Of a DNA stretch of 64,000 bases, positions 11,819-23,131 are shown piece by piece. The stretch is from Gracilaria domingensis (lineage: Eukaryota; Rhodophyta; Florideophyceae; Gracilariales; Gracilariaceae). The stretch covers positions 1-64,000 of the forward strand of contig VCMS01000177.1 in assembly GCA_022539475.1 (NCBI GenBank), read 5' to 3'. How positions within the stretch are numbered: position 1 is the stretch's first letter; each line of letters starts with the position of its first letter. The notes under the pieces are model-generated. The model was not told the origin of the DNA. It ran no database searches and saw only the letters and a program-made list of their open reading frames with translations. Made by a program: the position numbers and the translations under genes.

Positions 11819-14800
11819 GGGTTCTGAGGATGGTGCGATACACCGCAGGATTGGCGGCGCGTTGACACTCGTCACACCCTCGAACGTAATCCTTGACGTC
11901 ATCATATACCGACGGCCACCAGAACCTTTCGCGGACCAACTTCCTCGTTGCTCCTTCGTCCCAGTGCCCTATGTCATCGTGAAGCATCTTCAGTGCCTCC
12001 AAACGTCCGTCTTTCGAAGGAACCGCGGTCAACCCGGCCGGCTCTCGACGAAACAACGTGTTGTTCTACAACATGAACTTCTTGGCATTGCGCCGGATCG
12101 CCTGACGGAGCATGATGTTGTGCTCCTGGATAGGCACATCGGCCAAGAACCTTGCGATGTTCAACAAATACGGCTCCAACTCCGACAGGTTCGGGTCTTC
12201 CCACAACACGGCGGTGACAAACTCCTCCGCACTGTCCAGCGGCTCGCCACCTCCCTCAATCTCAATCCTCGACAGATAATCGGGTCCTTTGTTCTCTGGA
12301 CCAGGGCCGTACCGGACGCGGTAGTTGTACTCCGCCATGAAGTCCATCCAGCGGGCCAAGCGCCCATGGATGTCCCTTTTCCTGAACGCATACTGCAAAG
12401 CCTGGTGGTCCGTTATTACTTCGAATATGTTCTCGGAGAGGAGGTACACGCGGAACTTCTTGAACGCAAACACCACTGCAAGGGCTTCCCTTTCGCAGGT
12501 GCTGTACTTCCTCTCTGCCTCAGTCATCGTGCGTGAGACGTAGTGGATGGGATGTACCTTCCCATCCTCTTTCTTCTGACAGAGAACCGCCCCAAGGGAC
12601 ACGGAAGACGCATCCGTCTCGACGATGAAAGGCTCCGCGAAGTCCGGATAGGCCAACACTGGTGGAGTCGTTAGCTTCATCTTCAGATCCTCGAAAGCAT
12701 CCTGCATCTCTTCTGTCCACACGAACTTCCCGCGCTTCGTCGAGGTCGCCGCGTGCAATGCAGCTGAGCTCTCGGCGAAGTTCTTGATGAATCTGCGGTA
12801 GTATCCAGCTAAGCCCAAAAAGCTCCTCAACTCGGACGCGTTTCTTGGTACAGGGGCCTTCAAGATCGCCGAAACCTTCTCTTCATCGGCATAGATACCC
12901 TCTCCGTCCAAAACGTGTCCTAGCAACTTAATCTTCGACTGTGCAAAGCTGCACTTGGTCACCTTAACCTTGAGACCAGCTTCGCGAATGCGCTCGAACA
13001 CCGCCCGACAATGTTCCAGGTGTCCCTCCATGGTCTTTGAGAAGATTACCACGTCGTCAATGTAGACTCTGACGAACGGTAGGCCACGGAGAACTTCATC
13101 CATCATCCTCTGGAATGTCGACGGGGCGTTCATGAGGCCAAATGGCATTACCTCAAACTTATAGGTCCCGTATCGGCAAGTGAATGTTGTCATCTCTTTG
13201 CACTCTTCCGCCATACGGACCTGCCAGTATCCACAGAACAGATCAAGTGTAGTGAAGACCTTCGCACCACCCAAGTCGTCGAATATCTCCTCAATTCGGG
13301 GGAGAGGCCAGCAATCGGGCTTCATCACGCGGTTCAGCTGACGATAGTCAACGCAGAACCTTGGCCTGCCGTCCTTCTTGGTCGCAATGACCACTGGAAA
13401 GGACCAGGCTGACGCCGAAGGGGTGATTATACCAGTCTCCAAGAGCTCATCCACTTCTTTCCTTACGATCTCGTTGTGCCTAGGAGGCATACGACGAGCA
13501 CGGGAGTGAATGGGGGCGTCGTCGGTCAGCTCGAACGAGTGAGCAACCGGTACATCGGCCGGGCGCAACTCATTGATGTCCCAGGCGATGATATTCGTCT
13601 CCTTCAACGATTCCGTCAAGCCTTCCTGTATCCCAGCGGGAAGATGCCTCATCTTTGCCGCCAGAAGGGCCGACTGCGCTGCTTCTCGGTCTTCAACCTC
13701 TTCGGTGGGAGAGTTCTCAACTTCTCCCATACCCTCGAGGTCCGGTTCGTACGGGTCATCGTCCATGATGGCCAGAACCAACCCCGAGTCCTCACTCGAT
13801 TCATCATCGGAAGACGATGAAGAGCTGTCTTGCGGGAAAGCTTCTTCCGCAGACTCATCTGGCGACGTGAAATCCTCACTGTCGGTGAGCGCACCATCCA
13901 CTCTCGGTGGCTCGTTAGACAACTCGAGCACAACCTCCTCTTCACCAACGGTCATGTGTACCTGTTGGCGTCCAAGATCGAGGCGAGCTCGAAGGGATTC
14001 CAACGTCGGGCACCCTATGATTACGTCGAACGGCGTGTTCTCCACCACAAGGAAGTCCACCGGTGTGCCGTTCTCACCGAATGCGACTGGAACATCCTTG
14101 ACACAACCAAGAACCGTCGCCGAACTTCCATCAGCGACTGTGACTCTCCTGCTGGTCGGAGACGGAGCTAAGGTCAACATGTCACACATCCTTGTAGACA
14201 TGATGTTAGGTACTGCTCCTGAATCCAACAACGCATTCGTCTGCGTTCCGTACAGCTTAACGGGGACAACCTTCAACCGACGGGGGAGGTTCCTACCCTG
14301 GATGACAGAGGCATGACTCGCAGGAAGGCTACCGGCGAGTAGACGCCTCAGCAGCTTCCTTGCCTCCTCGGCATCGCCCCGGAGAAGTTGTCCAAAGGTT
14401 AGCCCACAAGGAGCTGTCGCCAGCTCGGCCAGGAGGTTGTACTTCCCAACCTGGTCCTGGATAGTCGCCGACGGCTTTCGGCTCTTCCTGCTCCTGCGGC
14501 TCTTCTTCTTCGGCTTCGCACGGACGAGAGGGCGAGGGGACTTCCCAGTAAGGACATCGATGTCCATCACGCCCTGACGGGCCTGTTTAGGTAGTGCCTT
14601 ACCATCCGCATTCCTCTTCGCGGCAGCGACGACATCTACCTCACCCTGTTTTTGAACCAGAGCAACATGGTCGCCCCGGTTCTCATTCTTCAACTTCAGT
14701 TCTTCGCCAGACTCGGACTTGGCGTCCTCCAGTCTAGAGCGAACTCCTTCCGGGTTTGGTTTCGACCAACAAGTAGCCTCCGAATGACCAAACTTACCAC

Positions 14801-15674
14801 AACGCGGACACTTCGTGTCACGATGCGGGTTAGCTGGACAACGACTGGCGCCGTGTCCAGGCTTACTGCAATAACTGCATGTACGTTCCTTCGGCTTGTC
14901 GCCCACGTCGGACGACTGGAACTTCTTCTTCACCAGCAGAGTCAACTCCGCAAACTGCCCCGCCAACTGGTCGACCTTGCTCTCCCACTGCTGAGCGGTC
15001 CCAGAACGAGCGTCGGGCCTCGAAAGGATCCTAACATGAGAAGGTTCGCCTCCCTGCATCGTCTCCGTGGCGGTGAAGAAAGCCTTGCGTCCAATCTTGT
15101 ACTCCATTATCGCCTTCTTGAGCGACGTGTAGTCACTCGGCGAACGATACATCACAAAGCGAGCCATGTCCGGAATTTTCGCCACACGAGTGCGAAGAAG
15201 ACCGAACGAAGCCTTGTCGTTGAACCCAGCGCGGGTGTACAACGAGTCCAGTTTTCCAAGAGATCCCGTCACGTCCTTCGGGTCCAATCCAGCCGCGACG
15301 GCGATCCTTACATCCTCTTCAGGCGGCGTTTTATGCGAAAACTGTGCCATAGAGCGAGCCTTTACATCCGAGTAGCGACCAGCCTCTTCGGTGAGGCTGC
15401 CCTCGGTAGCAAAGGTCTCATAGTAGAAGTCGAATGCTGCCCCCTCAAGATGACAGAGGAGCTGCAGAGCCTTTTTAGAGTCCGATTTTCCTCGCATGAC
15501 TACATTCTCATACGCGAAGAAAAAACGGCCAACATCCGAAGACGACTTGCCGTCAAACACCACGCGAGTAGTGCTAGACGACGCGGCTATAGCATCTGAC
15601 GACATGCTAGAATGAAAAGAATCAATTGAACTGCACGAAGATGACGATGAAACGGCCCTCCTCGAGAGTACCAT
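11814..15674 (-). mobile_element. Ty3/gypsy G2, gag-pol (5' part)
   Basis: One long minus-strand frame from 15,674 encodes gag and pol together. In order: a gag core; two CCHC zinc knuckles near 14,790-14,890; an aspartic protease with Leu-Asp-Ser-Gly near 14,240; reverse transcriptase with YIDD near 13,055; RNase H with ETDAS near 12,620; and the zinc-binding head of integrase ending at the G1 insertion. The frame is almost intact with about one break, plus the split by G1. Gag and pol need no frameshift. The 5' LTR is not defined because its partner lies outside the window. Confidence 0.88.
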
Positions 15675-16430
15675 GAAAGCTGCCCAACAAACTAGGGCCA
15701 GCTACCCTTTTTTACTTCTTGCTTTTCTGTTGTCTTCCTCCAGTCGCCGTCGCTCCGAAGCGACGGCGGCGGCTTAAGTGAGCTCCCCAGCCACGTGTGG
15801 TGCCGCGCGCACTACACGTGGCTGACACTCGTCTTCAGATACCAGGGGTATGTTCCTTCCTGAGACTCATACACCAATGTTTGGTCTCTTCCCGCGAGAA
15901 AAAGTCAGACGAGCGAATCTGTAGCCGCTGCATATTGCAATACTGGCTATCATAGCCGCTGTAGATTCGCATGAAACAGCTGATGGCAACACGTGTTTGA
16001 ATTGGTCTCATTCGTGATAGACAACTGTACGAATTCGACAGCCTTGGGCAATGCTGCCGAAAAGCCGATGAGGGCAGCCTTCCGTGCGAGTAAGGTTATG
16101 CCAACGAGACAAATTGAATACAACTGGTTGCCGTCTTGAATACCCTCAGGTCGAAAACGCGACGGGGTTCTCCCCGCTTTCTGAGCTTTGGCCTTCCTAC
16201 ACCAACCTCTTCGCAGCAGCAGATGGGGACATGCAGAAAACAGTGCATACACGACGCGACACGATTGTTCGTTTATCCAGGATAAGGTGAACTTTCTTGC
16301 TGTCCCATGCAACTCTTGCAGCTTCGGTTCACCGCCATTGTTCTTTCTGCATGAGATTTCGACGGGAGACAAAGCGGCTTATCGCGTTCGGTCTTGTAAG
16401 TGTGTTTTAATATAATATACCCGGTTCACC
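15675..16430. other. Intergenic: G2 upstream region with stem-loops, then ZZ-gene promoter
   Basis: No gene is seen. There are two 10-bp inverted repeats: CGCCGTCGCT at 15,745-15,754 with its complement at 15,759-15,768 (4-base loop), and AGCCACGTGT at 15,789-15,798 with its complement at 15,814-15,823. GCGAATCT at 15,913-15,920 has its complement at 15,963-15,970. The left part is probably the G2 LTR or leader. The AT-rich TTTAATATAATATAC at 16,407-16,421 lies just before the ATG of the next gene and could be its TATA region. Confidence 0.5.
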
Positions 16431-17930
16431 ATGGCAGCAATCGCAACATCGCAACAGCGCTCCGTGCGAGCTTCCAACGTACAGGACGTAGTTGTTCCGA
16501 ATCATGACGTATGTCGCTTATCGTTCTATCTGCACAGTTGTACCCTAAGTTGCGGGATCGATATCATTGTCGACGAGCTCGTCGACTACAAAAACGTGCA
16601 CAAGCTACCTCAAGCGCGTCAAGAAGTAGTTTTTAAGCTCGCGGCGGAGTCCTTCAGCGTGTCGGAAATGTTGGACAAGACTATATTTCTCGATGAGTCA
16701 GGGCAGCTTTGCGGAAACAAAGAGAACATGTTCTTCGAGATAAGGAAAGTTACGAACGTACTCGCCGTCAGTTCATCTGCACTGCTTGGTGGTAAACAAG
16801 TTCAAATATCCACAATCATGGTGTTCAAGCCCGTTTGGCTGGAAAAATTCTACCTCCAACCCGTAAAGCGATGGAAAGAACAAAAACAAACGGAGCAAGA
16901 AGCAGCCGTTCGGCGTTTCGCAAAACTCATTCTCGGAGAGGTTACAGAAACCGTGTCCAAGCACTGCGTTCACTGCAGGGGTCTCGGAGGATCTTGCGGC
17001 TGTGACCATGGCTGCCTTCCTAAAGAGTCTACAGAGTGCTCGGCCGCAGGCCACTGCAAGCATTGCAAAGGCATTGAGTCTGGGGCGTGTTCGTGTGAAT
17101 TTGACTGCCGCCGGGGACAGACCGCAAAGTGCTTTATCGTTCACACTTCAGTCACCTGTGATGCGTGTAGAGCGGTAGGACTGAGGGGTTCGCGCTTCAA
17201 GTGTGAGGAGTGCTTTGATTATGATCTATGCGAAAAGTGTTACCGCGGAGATAGGCACGAGTTGACGCATTCCTTCTCCAAGATTGAACGTGTGGGTTCA
17301 AATCGTATCCATCTCCCTCCTCGTCAACAAAAGGTTGTCCTGGAACCTGAAGTAGATGATGTGAGAGAGCCGAATGCGAACCGGCCAATACCTTTACCAA
17401 ACACGCGGATAGAAGCCGATTCGAGACAGGCGAACGCGGCAGCCAACGCCAGCAAGAAGCGTCCGGTGACGTTTGTGGGCGAACATATGTCCATTTCACA
17501 GATGAAGGAGTACTTGAATGAAAACGGTGTCAGTTATAGGGGAGTTCGGGAGAGAGAAGAGCTGTTGAAGCTGGTGTGGGAAACGCAGATCGAATCTATG
17601 GGTGCAGCTGAACTCGACGCTTTCATTCACGAACATGGTATCAGGTGTAGCGAAGGGCGCAGTGTGAGCGCAAAAAGAAAAGCGGCCGTAGCTGCTTTTG
17701 ACGTGATTCCCCGCGAAAAGGGTGCTGCGAAATCGTACGATGCGTTTCGCAATGGGGACGTTGTGCAGCTACATGGCCTGAAAAAGAATAGCATGAACGG
17801 AATGCTTGCAACAGTGGTACGGAGTGAGCTCGCAAATGGGAGACTTCAAGTGCAGCCTGTCGATGACGCCAATCATCGGTACAATATTCTGGCAAAGAAC
17901 TTGCGAGCTGTAGCCCAAGATTTGGATTGA
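16431..17930 (+). CDS. ZZ-type zinc-finger protein with SAP-like helix
   Basis: An uninterrupted 499-codon frame. Residues 1-150 have no recognised fold. Residues 178-240 hold two Cys-rich modules of the form HCxxC...C-x-C...C, possibly metal-binding. Residues 243-285 form a ZZ finger: Cys-Asp-x-Cys, then RFKCEECFDYDLCEKCY, then the paired His near its end. ZZ domains bind zinc and mediate protein contacts, often with histone tails or SUMO/ubiquitin pathways. Residues 353-385 resemble a SAP-type helix pair. Residues 440-499 (HGLKKNSMNGMLATVV) match a small beta-rich module seen at the ends of many algal Cys-rich proteins. The start is the first ATG, with an AT-rich promoter close upstream. 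Its exact role is unknown. Confidence 0.85.
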   Translation: MAAIATSQQRSVRASNVQDVVVPNHDVCRLSFYLHSCTLSCGIDIIVDELVDYKNVHKLPQARQEVVFKLAAESFSVSEMLDKTIFLDESGQLCGNKENMFFEIRKVTNVLAVSSSALLGGKQVQISTIMVFKPVWLEKFYLQPVKRWKEQKQTEQEAAVRRFAKLILGEVTETVSKHCVHCRGLGGSCGCDHGCLPKESTECSAAGHCKHCKGIESGACSCEFDCRRGQTAKCFIVHTSVTCDACRAVGLRGSRFKCEECFDYDLCEKCYRGDRHELTHSFSKIERVGSNRIHLPPRQQKVVLEPEVDDVREPNANRPIPLPNTRIEADSRQANAAANASKKRPVTFVGEHMSISQMKEYLNENGVSYRGVREREELLKLVWETQIESMGAAELDAFIHEHGIRCSEGRSVSAKRKAAVAAFDVIPREKGAAKSYDAFRNGDVVQLHGLKKNSMNGMLATVVRSELANGRLQVQPVDDANHRYNILAKNLRAVAQDLD

Positions 17931-18907
17931 TTACGACGGTACCGATGCAGCATGGGGTGCAACGAAAGAGCGAGATGAATATTTCAGATGTTTTTACTTG
18001 ATTTGAGAAGAGCAGTTTTAACGAAAAAAATGAAAACCACCGCAAATGAATAAGTTTTGACAAAACGTTCGCCACATTTCAAATAAGGGATCCGATCGGA
18101 GCATCACGTGGCAGTCTTACACGTCAGCCACGCATGGTTCCGCATGGAGAGTACGCCACGTGTGCAACATTGTGCTTTTCTGGCACGTGGTCATGTTGTG
18201 TGATGTGTTGGAAAATCATGATTGGCTTGTTGGTGATGTCGACTGGCACCGGCGTAGATGTTTCCGCAAAACTGCGATGCACCGCTCCGCGTGGTGGATT
18301 CTTTCTCAATTTTTCAAAACTTTTGAGTGCCTTCCTACAAAACGTACAGCTGGTACACGAATGTCCAGCTATGGCACGCCACGTGCGCTGGCCGATGGGC
18401 TCCGTTTGCAGCGCTCCATGTTGCCGCCTTCTCCACCGAATGTGCATTCCCGTACATGCCATCTTGTCGCCCGTCTTCTTCCTTTCACACTTGTCCATTG
18501 GTACACTTGTCCATTGGCACAAGTCGACCCCCCCCCCCCCCGCTACGCACCGCGAGCGGTGTGGCGTGCGCCGTCGCCACGCTCGCGCAGCGCGCCGGCG
18601 CCGCTACCGCAGAGGCGCCGGGCGTTTTGTCCGGGTCTGGCGCGCAGCGTGTCGCCAGCGGCGGCCACCCGCCGCGTGTCCCGCACGCGCCCGGCGCTGC
18701 CGCGCGCACGCGCGCGTGCCGTCCGCGCGCGCCGTCACGCACGTCTCCAACGTGTCGCGCTCACGATCTTTGTCAAGCGCCAGTCCAGGTGCGAAAACAA
18801 TATAGCTCGCCAAACTGTCGCTTGATGGTGCGCCTGCGACGCTAAACTGCGGTGGGGCACGGCGCCCGGCGTGAGCAAGAAGCGCGCCGATAGTATTCTG
18901 TTGTTAG
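17931..18907. other. Intergenic, with poly-C run, small tandem repeat and G+C-rich repeat A
   Basis: No supported gene. A 16-bp unit (ACACTTGTCCATTGGY) is tandemly repeated at 18,487-18,518. A run of 14 cytosines follows at 18,528-18,541. From about 18,545 the DNA becomes extremely G+C-rich. Overlapping long open frames on both strands there are a by-product of base composition. This also serves as the 3' flank of the WD40 gene. Confidence 0.6.
18602..18720. repeat. G+C-rich dispersed repeat, copy A
   Basis: This stretch, beginning CGCTACCGC, aligns with 33,413-33,522 in the same orientation with scattered mismatches and few gaps. Shared blocks include CGCGTGT(C/T)CCGCAC. It could be a short interspersed element or a relic of a duplicated G+C-rich coding sequence. 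Confidence 0.55.
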
Positions 18908-20642
18908 CTACCACTCCACCTCGCACACGGGCCGGAAGTTGGCGTCGCGGAACACGCTGGCTCCATCGCTCGTGCGAACGAGAACGCTCTCGAACGTGCC
19001 CAAGCGCATCGGCGCGCCCTCCGACCAGCACCACGCCCACCACTCCGGCAGGCGGCTGCGCCACGTGACGTGCACGGCGCCGGCGGCGGGGTGCGCGAGC
19101 AGCGCGCCGCCGGCGCGCCGCGCGAGCCGCACGTCGCACAGCGCCACGCGGCGGCTGAACAGCTCGCACCGCACGCGCGTGCCGTCGGCGCTGGCGCCCA
19201 CGCGGCGCGCATGCTCGGCCAGCTGGAACGGATCGCACACGGGCGCGCCGCTGCGCGCGTCGCCCACGTGCAGCGCGCCGTCGGCCGTGCCGAACGCCAC
19301 GCGCGAGCCGTCGGCGCTCCGCGCCACGCTCCACACGTTGGCGACGCGCTCGGCCAGCCGCCGCGCCTCCGCCGCCGCGCGCTGCGGCCGCCACACCCAC
19401 AGCGAGTACTCCCGGAGCGGGCGGCGCGCGTGCTGATACGACGCGTACCAAAGGTACGCCACGCGCGCGCCGTCGCCGCTGAACGCCACGCAGCCCGGCA
19501 ACCCATCGCGCAGCCGGTGGCGCGCCACCTCCGCGCCGCTCTGCGCGTCCCACACGCGCAGCGTGCCGTCGAGCGACCCGGACGCCACCCGGCCCCCGTC
19601 GCAGCTCAGCGCGACGCACTCCACCCGGCCATGTGTGTCCCACCAGCGGCTGCCTTAATGCCTGGCCGCTCGCAGCGTCCCACACCTGCAGCGTTGCGTC
19701 CCCCGACGAGCACACCACTCGCCCCCCATCATCGCTGATCGCAACGCAACGCACCCCGACAACATCATCGCCGCACGGCTCAAACGGGCGCCCTCTCCTT
19801 CCCACCTCCCATATCCGCAACACCGAATCATCTGTCCCGCAAATTACCTCCTTCCCGTCGCTGCTGAACGCCACGCATACGCATGGTCGTTTTGCCGTCA
19901 GATGGTGCTCCTCCACCCACTCCCTGCTCTCCGCGTTCCATATCCGCACAGTTCCGTCCTCCTCCCCGGACGCCACGTGCATTCCGTCCTTAGCAAACGC
20001 CACGCACCGCACACAACCAAAGTCACCGGCATGTCCGACCTCGATTCTGCTCTCGACTTCCCATATCCGCACCGTTCCTGTTCTTGCAGTTCCCGACATT
20101 TCCTTTGTCCCGCACACTACTCGCTTCCCGTCGCCGCTGAAAGCAACGCAATACACAATACCATCCTCGCACGGCTGCGTTACTGCCATCAGTGGCTGCC
20201 CTACCGCAACACTGCTCCCAACCTCCTATAGTCGTACAGTTCCGTCCGCTGATCCGGACACCACTCGATTCCCGTCCCCGCTAAACGCAACGCACCAAAC
20301 GGAAGCGCTGTGGCCCTCCAAGGCCTGTCCCACCATCTTTCCGTTCTCAACATTCCATATACGAATAGTGCCGTCCGCTGACCCGGTCGCCATTCGAGTA
20401 CCGTCATTGTTAAGCGCAACACCACGGGTCAAGGCTTCGTTTCTCTTGAATGTTCTGCATAGCAAGCACGTTTCTGCATCCCACACAAACACTCTTCCGA
20501 TCACGTCCCCAACCGCAAAGTTTTGCAGGTCGGCAGATATTGCTGCCTCGAAAGCGTCACCAAGGTTTTCCCCTTCCGTTTGAAACTTTCTTGTCTTCTG
20601 TAACCCCATCTTACGGTCATATGACATCCAATGCCCATCCAA
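18908..20642 (-). pseudogene. WD40-repeat half of the NB-ARC/WD40 gene, disrupted
   Basis: Minus-strand blocks at 20,642-20,226, 20,189-about 19,630 and 19,624-18,908 encode roughly a dozen WD40 repeats with motifs such as DGTIRIWNVE and DGTVRIW. They continue the NB-ARC protein just upstream. The joins are damaged. A TAG at 20,226-20,228 replaces the Trp expected in a DGTVRLW motif. A 1-base shift lies near 19,630, and another near 20,720 separates this half from the NB-ARC frame. The last block is far richer in G+C than the first two. Either this is a pseudogene of recent origin, the assembly is wrong, or transcripts are processed unusually. WD40 propellers act as sensors in Apaf-1-like ATPases. 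Confidence 0.75.
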
Positions 20643-22923
20643 GTCTCCCCGGTTTTGCAGTACAGCGTAAACGTGAATAACCCCGGACGGATGAACAAAG
20701 AATTCGGAACCGGCCGACCAAATCTATCACTTCTTTCAAACATTCATTTGCCTGTTGTAACAACCCCGTCGAAGCCTTAGCCCAGGGCCTGGGAGCACGT
20801 TCTTCAATTCTTGCAACAAAACTTCTCGTTCTTTCACAAATCTGAGCGTGTCGTAACAATCTTCCATGCACTTGAAACCATGCTTCACGTGTGTTGCAGG
20901 CAACGAATGTATGACTCATCTGAGCCGCTTGGCGAACTGTCTCCAAATGTGTCATGTAGCTACTTGTGTCCGAGCCCGTCTCACGCAGAGCTGACTTGCC
21001 CCACTCAATGTCCTCATTCACATAGAACATGCCGTGATCTTGAAGTCGCATCACAATCCAGTTTGGTAGCGAAAGCAACCACAGTAGCTCTTCCAAGCAA
21101 CCAGATTCATATAGCACTCGACACAGATTGTCCAAGATGTAACTGTCATCTTCAAACCTCCACCACGCCCAACGAACTTCTCCTCTTGATTCCTTAGCAG
21201 CATCAACATCTATCTTGCCTTCAATCTCACGGTCTTCATTACATCCAAAACAGATCCTTGCATGATTCAGTAGTCGTTTTAGTCCTGTCTCTCTTCCCGC
21301 GGAGCTCGCCAGATCAGATGAAATTCTTCTATCGTCCAAAACTTCCAATTCTATCTCTCGAGCTCTTTCCTTATAGTTCCCAATCAAGGTCTTGAAACAT
21401 TTCGCTTTGAATTCTTCCGAAGTCCTGTCAACAGCGAGGTCCAAAACAAGATCGTGAATCTCAATGTACGTACGGCTTTCATCTTCCCTTCGAATTCGCA
21501 CAACCGACACATCGTACAGCTTCTTGGCCCACTTCATCGTTTCCCTCAAGTCCTTTGCGCCCCACAAACATTGCAACATCAACAAAGGAATGTCTTGCTT
21601 CTTTCGAACAATGCATAACTTCTCAAACTTTTCCTTATACGCTCCCTCATTTTCCAACGCCTTCAACGAAATGTCCACGATTGGGCTCAATTTCCCTGGC
21701 CGTTCGTCGTCAACTTCGTTGATGGTGTCGCATCCCTGCACATAGTCGCTCCATGCGTTTTGAAAGTTTTCCAAACGTTGCTCCGAGTATACGCGCTCCG
21801 CAGCTCCCGCAATACCGAGTGCTATTGGAAGACCTCCACATTGCTCCAACACAATACTTACGGCTGTCTCATTCTCCTCGCTAAGCTGCTGATCCCAAGC
21901 AAAACCAGCGTGAGCCATTAGCATACGTCGCGCCAATAGACCTTGCGAATCTTTCTCTTTGAACTCAATCACGCTCTCGGTATGTTGAAACAAACTCCGA
22001 GACCTAGTCGTGTAGATCAGACGACTGCTGCCACTCAAAATAGTTTCTAGAGTAGCTAGTTCTTCGGATGTGATATCATTGACATCCCATATGTCGTCTA
22101 CCAGCAACAGGCATTCGCGTTGGTTGAACCACGGCGCTACTGCACAGCATACTTCCTGCAGAGATTTCATCGTTCGCAAACGTCCCGCTAAATTGTTGCC
22201 TCCTGTCAAGAGAACCAGTTTGATTATTCCTTGGATGATTGTGAACAACTTGGCCTCATTACCCAGCTGCATGAACAGAATACCTCCCGGGAACTTCGTC
22301 TTTACTTCTTCTTCTCTGCACACTTGACGAAGTGCACAGGTCTTCCCCGCCCCACCCAGCCCAGATGCGATCACCGCCACGCTTTTGTTGCTCTGCTCTG
22401 AGAGCACTGCCGCCTTTAGTTTACCCTCAGGCGAAAATTGTGATGCAAAGTCGAACGTTAGGCGGTCTGGATTCCTTGGAACATTATTCATCCCTTCTAC
22501 ATATGCATCGGGACCCAAATTCGCTGGTGCATTCGGGACTTGTGAAGAAGTGCTGGGATTGAAATCAAGTATCTCGTCCACGTTGCTCTCACAGTCATCC
22601 AGTATCTGGTTCATTCTTCTCACTCGCTGCGCGGCGCTCGCATCTTCGATACTTTGGTGCCAATCTTGCAGCTTTCTCTCGACCTCGCTGAGGGCCTCTG
22701 TGAATCCGCACAGTTTGACGTTGGAAATGAAATCAAGTCCTCCCTCGTCTTCCAGATATGTTACGATGTCTACTGCCTGACGATACTTCCGTTGCACGCG
22801 TATGAGGCGATCTTTGTTGTCCGCCACAAGATCTCGGCGCTCGTAGATGCTATTGATGACCTGCTCTACCATACCTAGCGCTGCAAGAAGGTGTCCCGAT
22901 GATGGTAAAAGTGTCGACGCCAT
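20617..22923 (-). CDS. NB-ARC (STAND) ATPase, N-terminal half of an Apaf-1/NLR-like protein
   Basis: A 768-codon frame. Residues 1-120 are helical, with charged repeats, as in an adaptor or coiled-coil head. The NB-ARC module follows: P-loop GLGGAGKT at 188-195, kinase-2 LLLVDDIWD at 272-280, an RNBS-B-like RLIYTTRSR at 301-309, GLPL-type GGLPIALG at 363-370, and an IHD in place of MHD at 489-491. These residues bind and switch nucleotide, as in plant NLRs and Apaf-1. The winged-helix and helical regions follow. The frame breaks down near residue 735 and the protein would continue into the WD40 repeats just downstream. The domain order matches Apaf-1-like sensors of damage or infection. Nucleotide-binding residues are intact, so the break is recent. 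Confidence 0.85.
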   Translation of the reverse strand: MASTLLPSSGHLLAALGMVEQVINSIYERRDLVADNKDRLIRVQRKYRQAVDIVTYLEDEGGLDFISNVKLCGFTEALSEVERKLQDWHQSIEDASAAQRVRRMNQILDDCESNVDEILDFNPSTSSQVPNAPANLGPDAYVEGMNNVPRNPDRLTFDFASQFSPEGKLKAAVLSEQSNKSVAVIASGLGGAGKTCALRQVCREEEVKTKFPGGILFMQLGNEAKLFTIIQGIIKLVLLTGGNNLAGRLRTMKSLQEVCCAVAPWFNQRECLLLVDDIWDVNDITSEELATLETILSGSSRLIYTTRSRSLFQHTESVIEFKEKDSQGLLARRMLMAHAGFAWDQQLSEENETAVSIVLEQCGGLPIALGIAGAAERVYSEQRLENFQNAWSDYVQGCDTINEVDDERPGKLSPIVDISLKALENEGAYKEKFEKLCIVRKKQDIPLLMLQCLWGAKDLRETMKWAKKLYDVSVVRIRREDESRTYIEIHDLVLDLAVDRTSEEFKAKCFKTLIGNYKERAREIELEVLDDRRISSDLASSAGRETGLKRLLNHARICFGCNEDREIEGKIDVDAAKESRGEVRWAWWRFEDDSYILDNLCRVLYESGCLEELLWLLSLPNWIVMRLQDHGMFYVNEDIEWGKSALRETGSDTSSYMTHLETVRQAAQMSHTFVACNTREAWFQVHGRLLRHAQICERTRSFVARIEERAPRPWAKASTGLLQQANECLKEVIDLVGRFRILCSSVRGYSRLRCTAKPGRLGWALDVI

Positions 22924-23131
22924 ACTTTGAGCGACTCAAATTGCGGGCGAAAGAATTGAAAGAGGGACGCGAATTGAAAGCGAGCGGGGGCCAAAAGTGC
23001 AATTCGAGCTCGGCGAGGACTCGCGCTTGAGAGCGTTGTGATGGTGTAGTGCTGTCAGCTGCAGATGACAGTCACAGAGGGTCACGATAACACCTCCGCA
23101 GTGCCAGCTTGTGGGACACATGCACTGGAGC

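Noticed and set aside
14652-15599. A 315-codon plus-strand frame opposite the G2 gag
   Set aside because: It lies wholly antisense to a well-supported gag-pol frame, has no motif, and mirrors its codon pattern.
18485-19738. Several long overlapping frames on both strands in the G+C-rich tract
   Set aside because: High G+C removes stop codons in all frames. Only the frame with WD40 repeats has recognisable protein structure.
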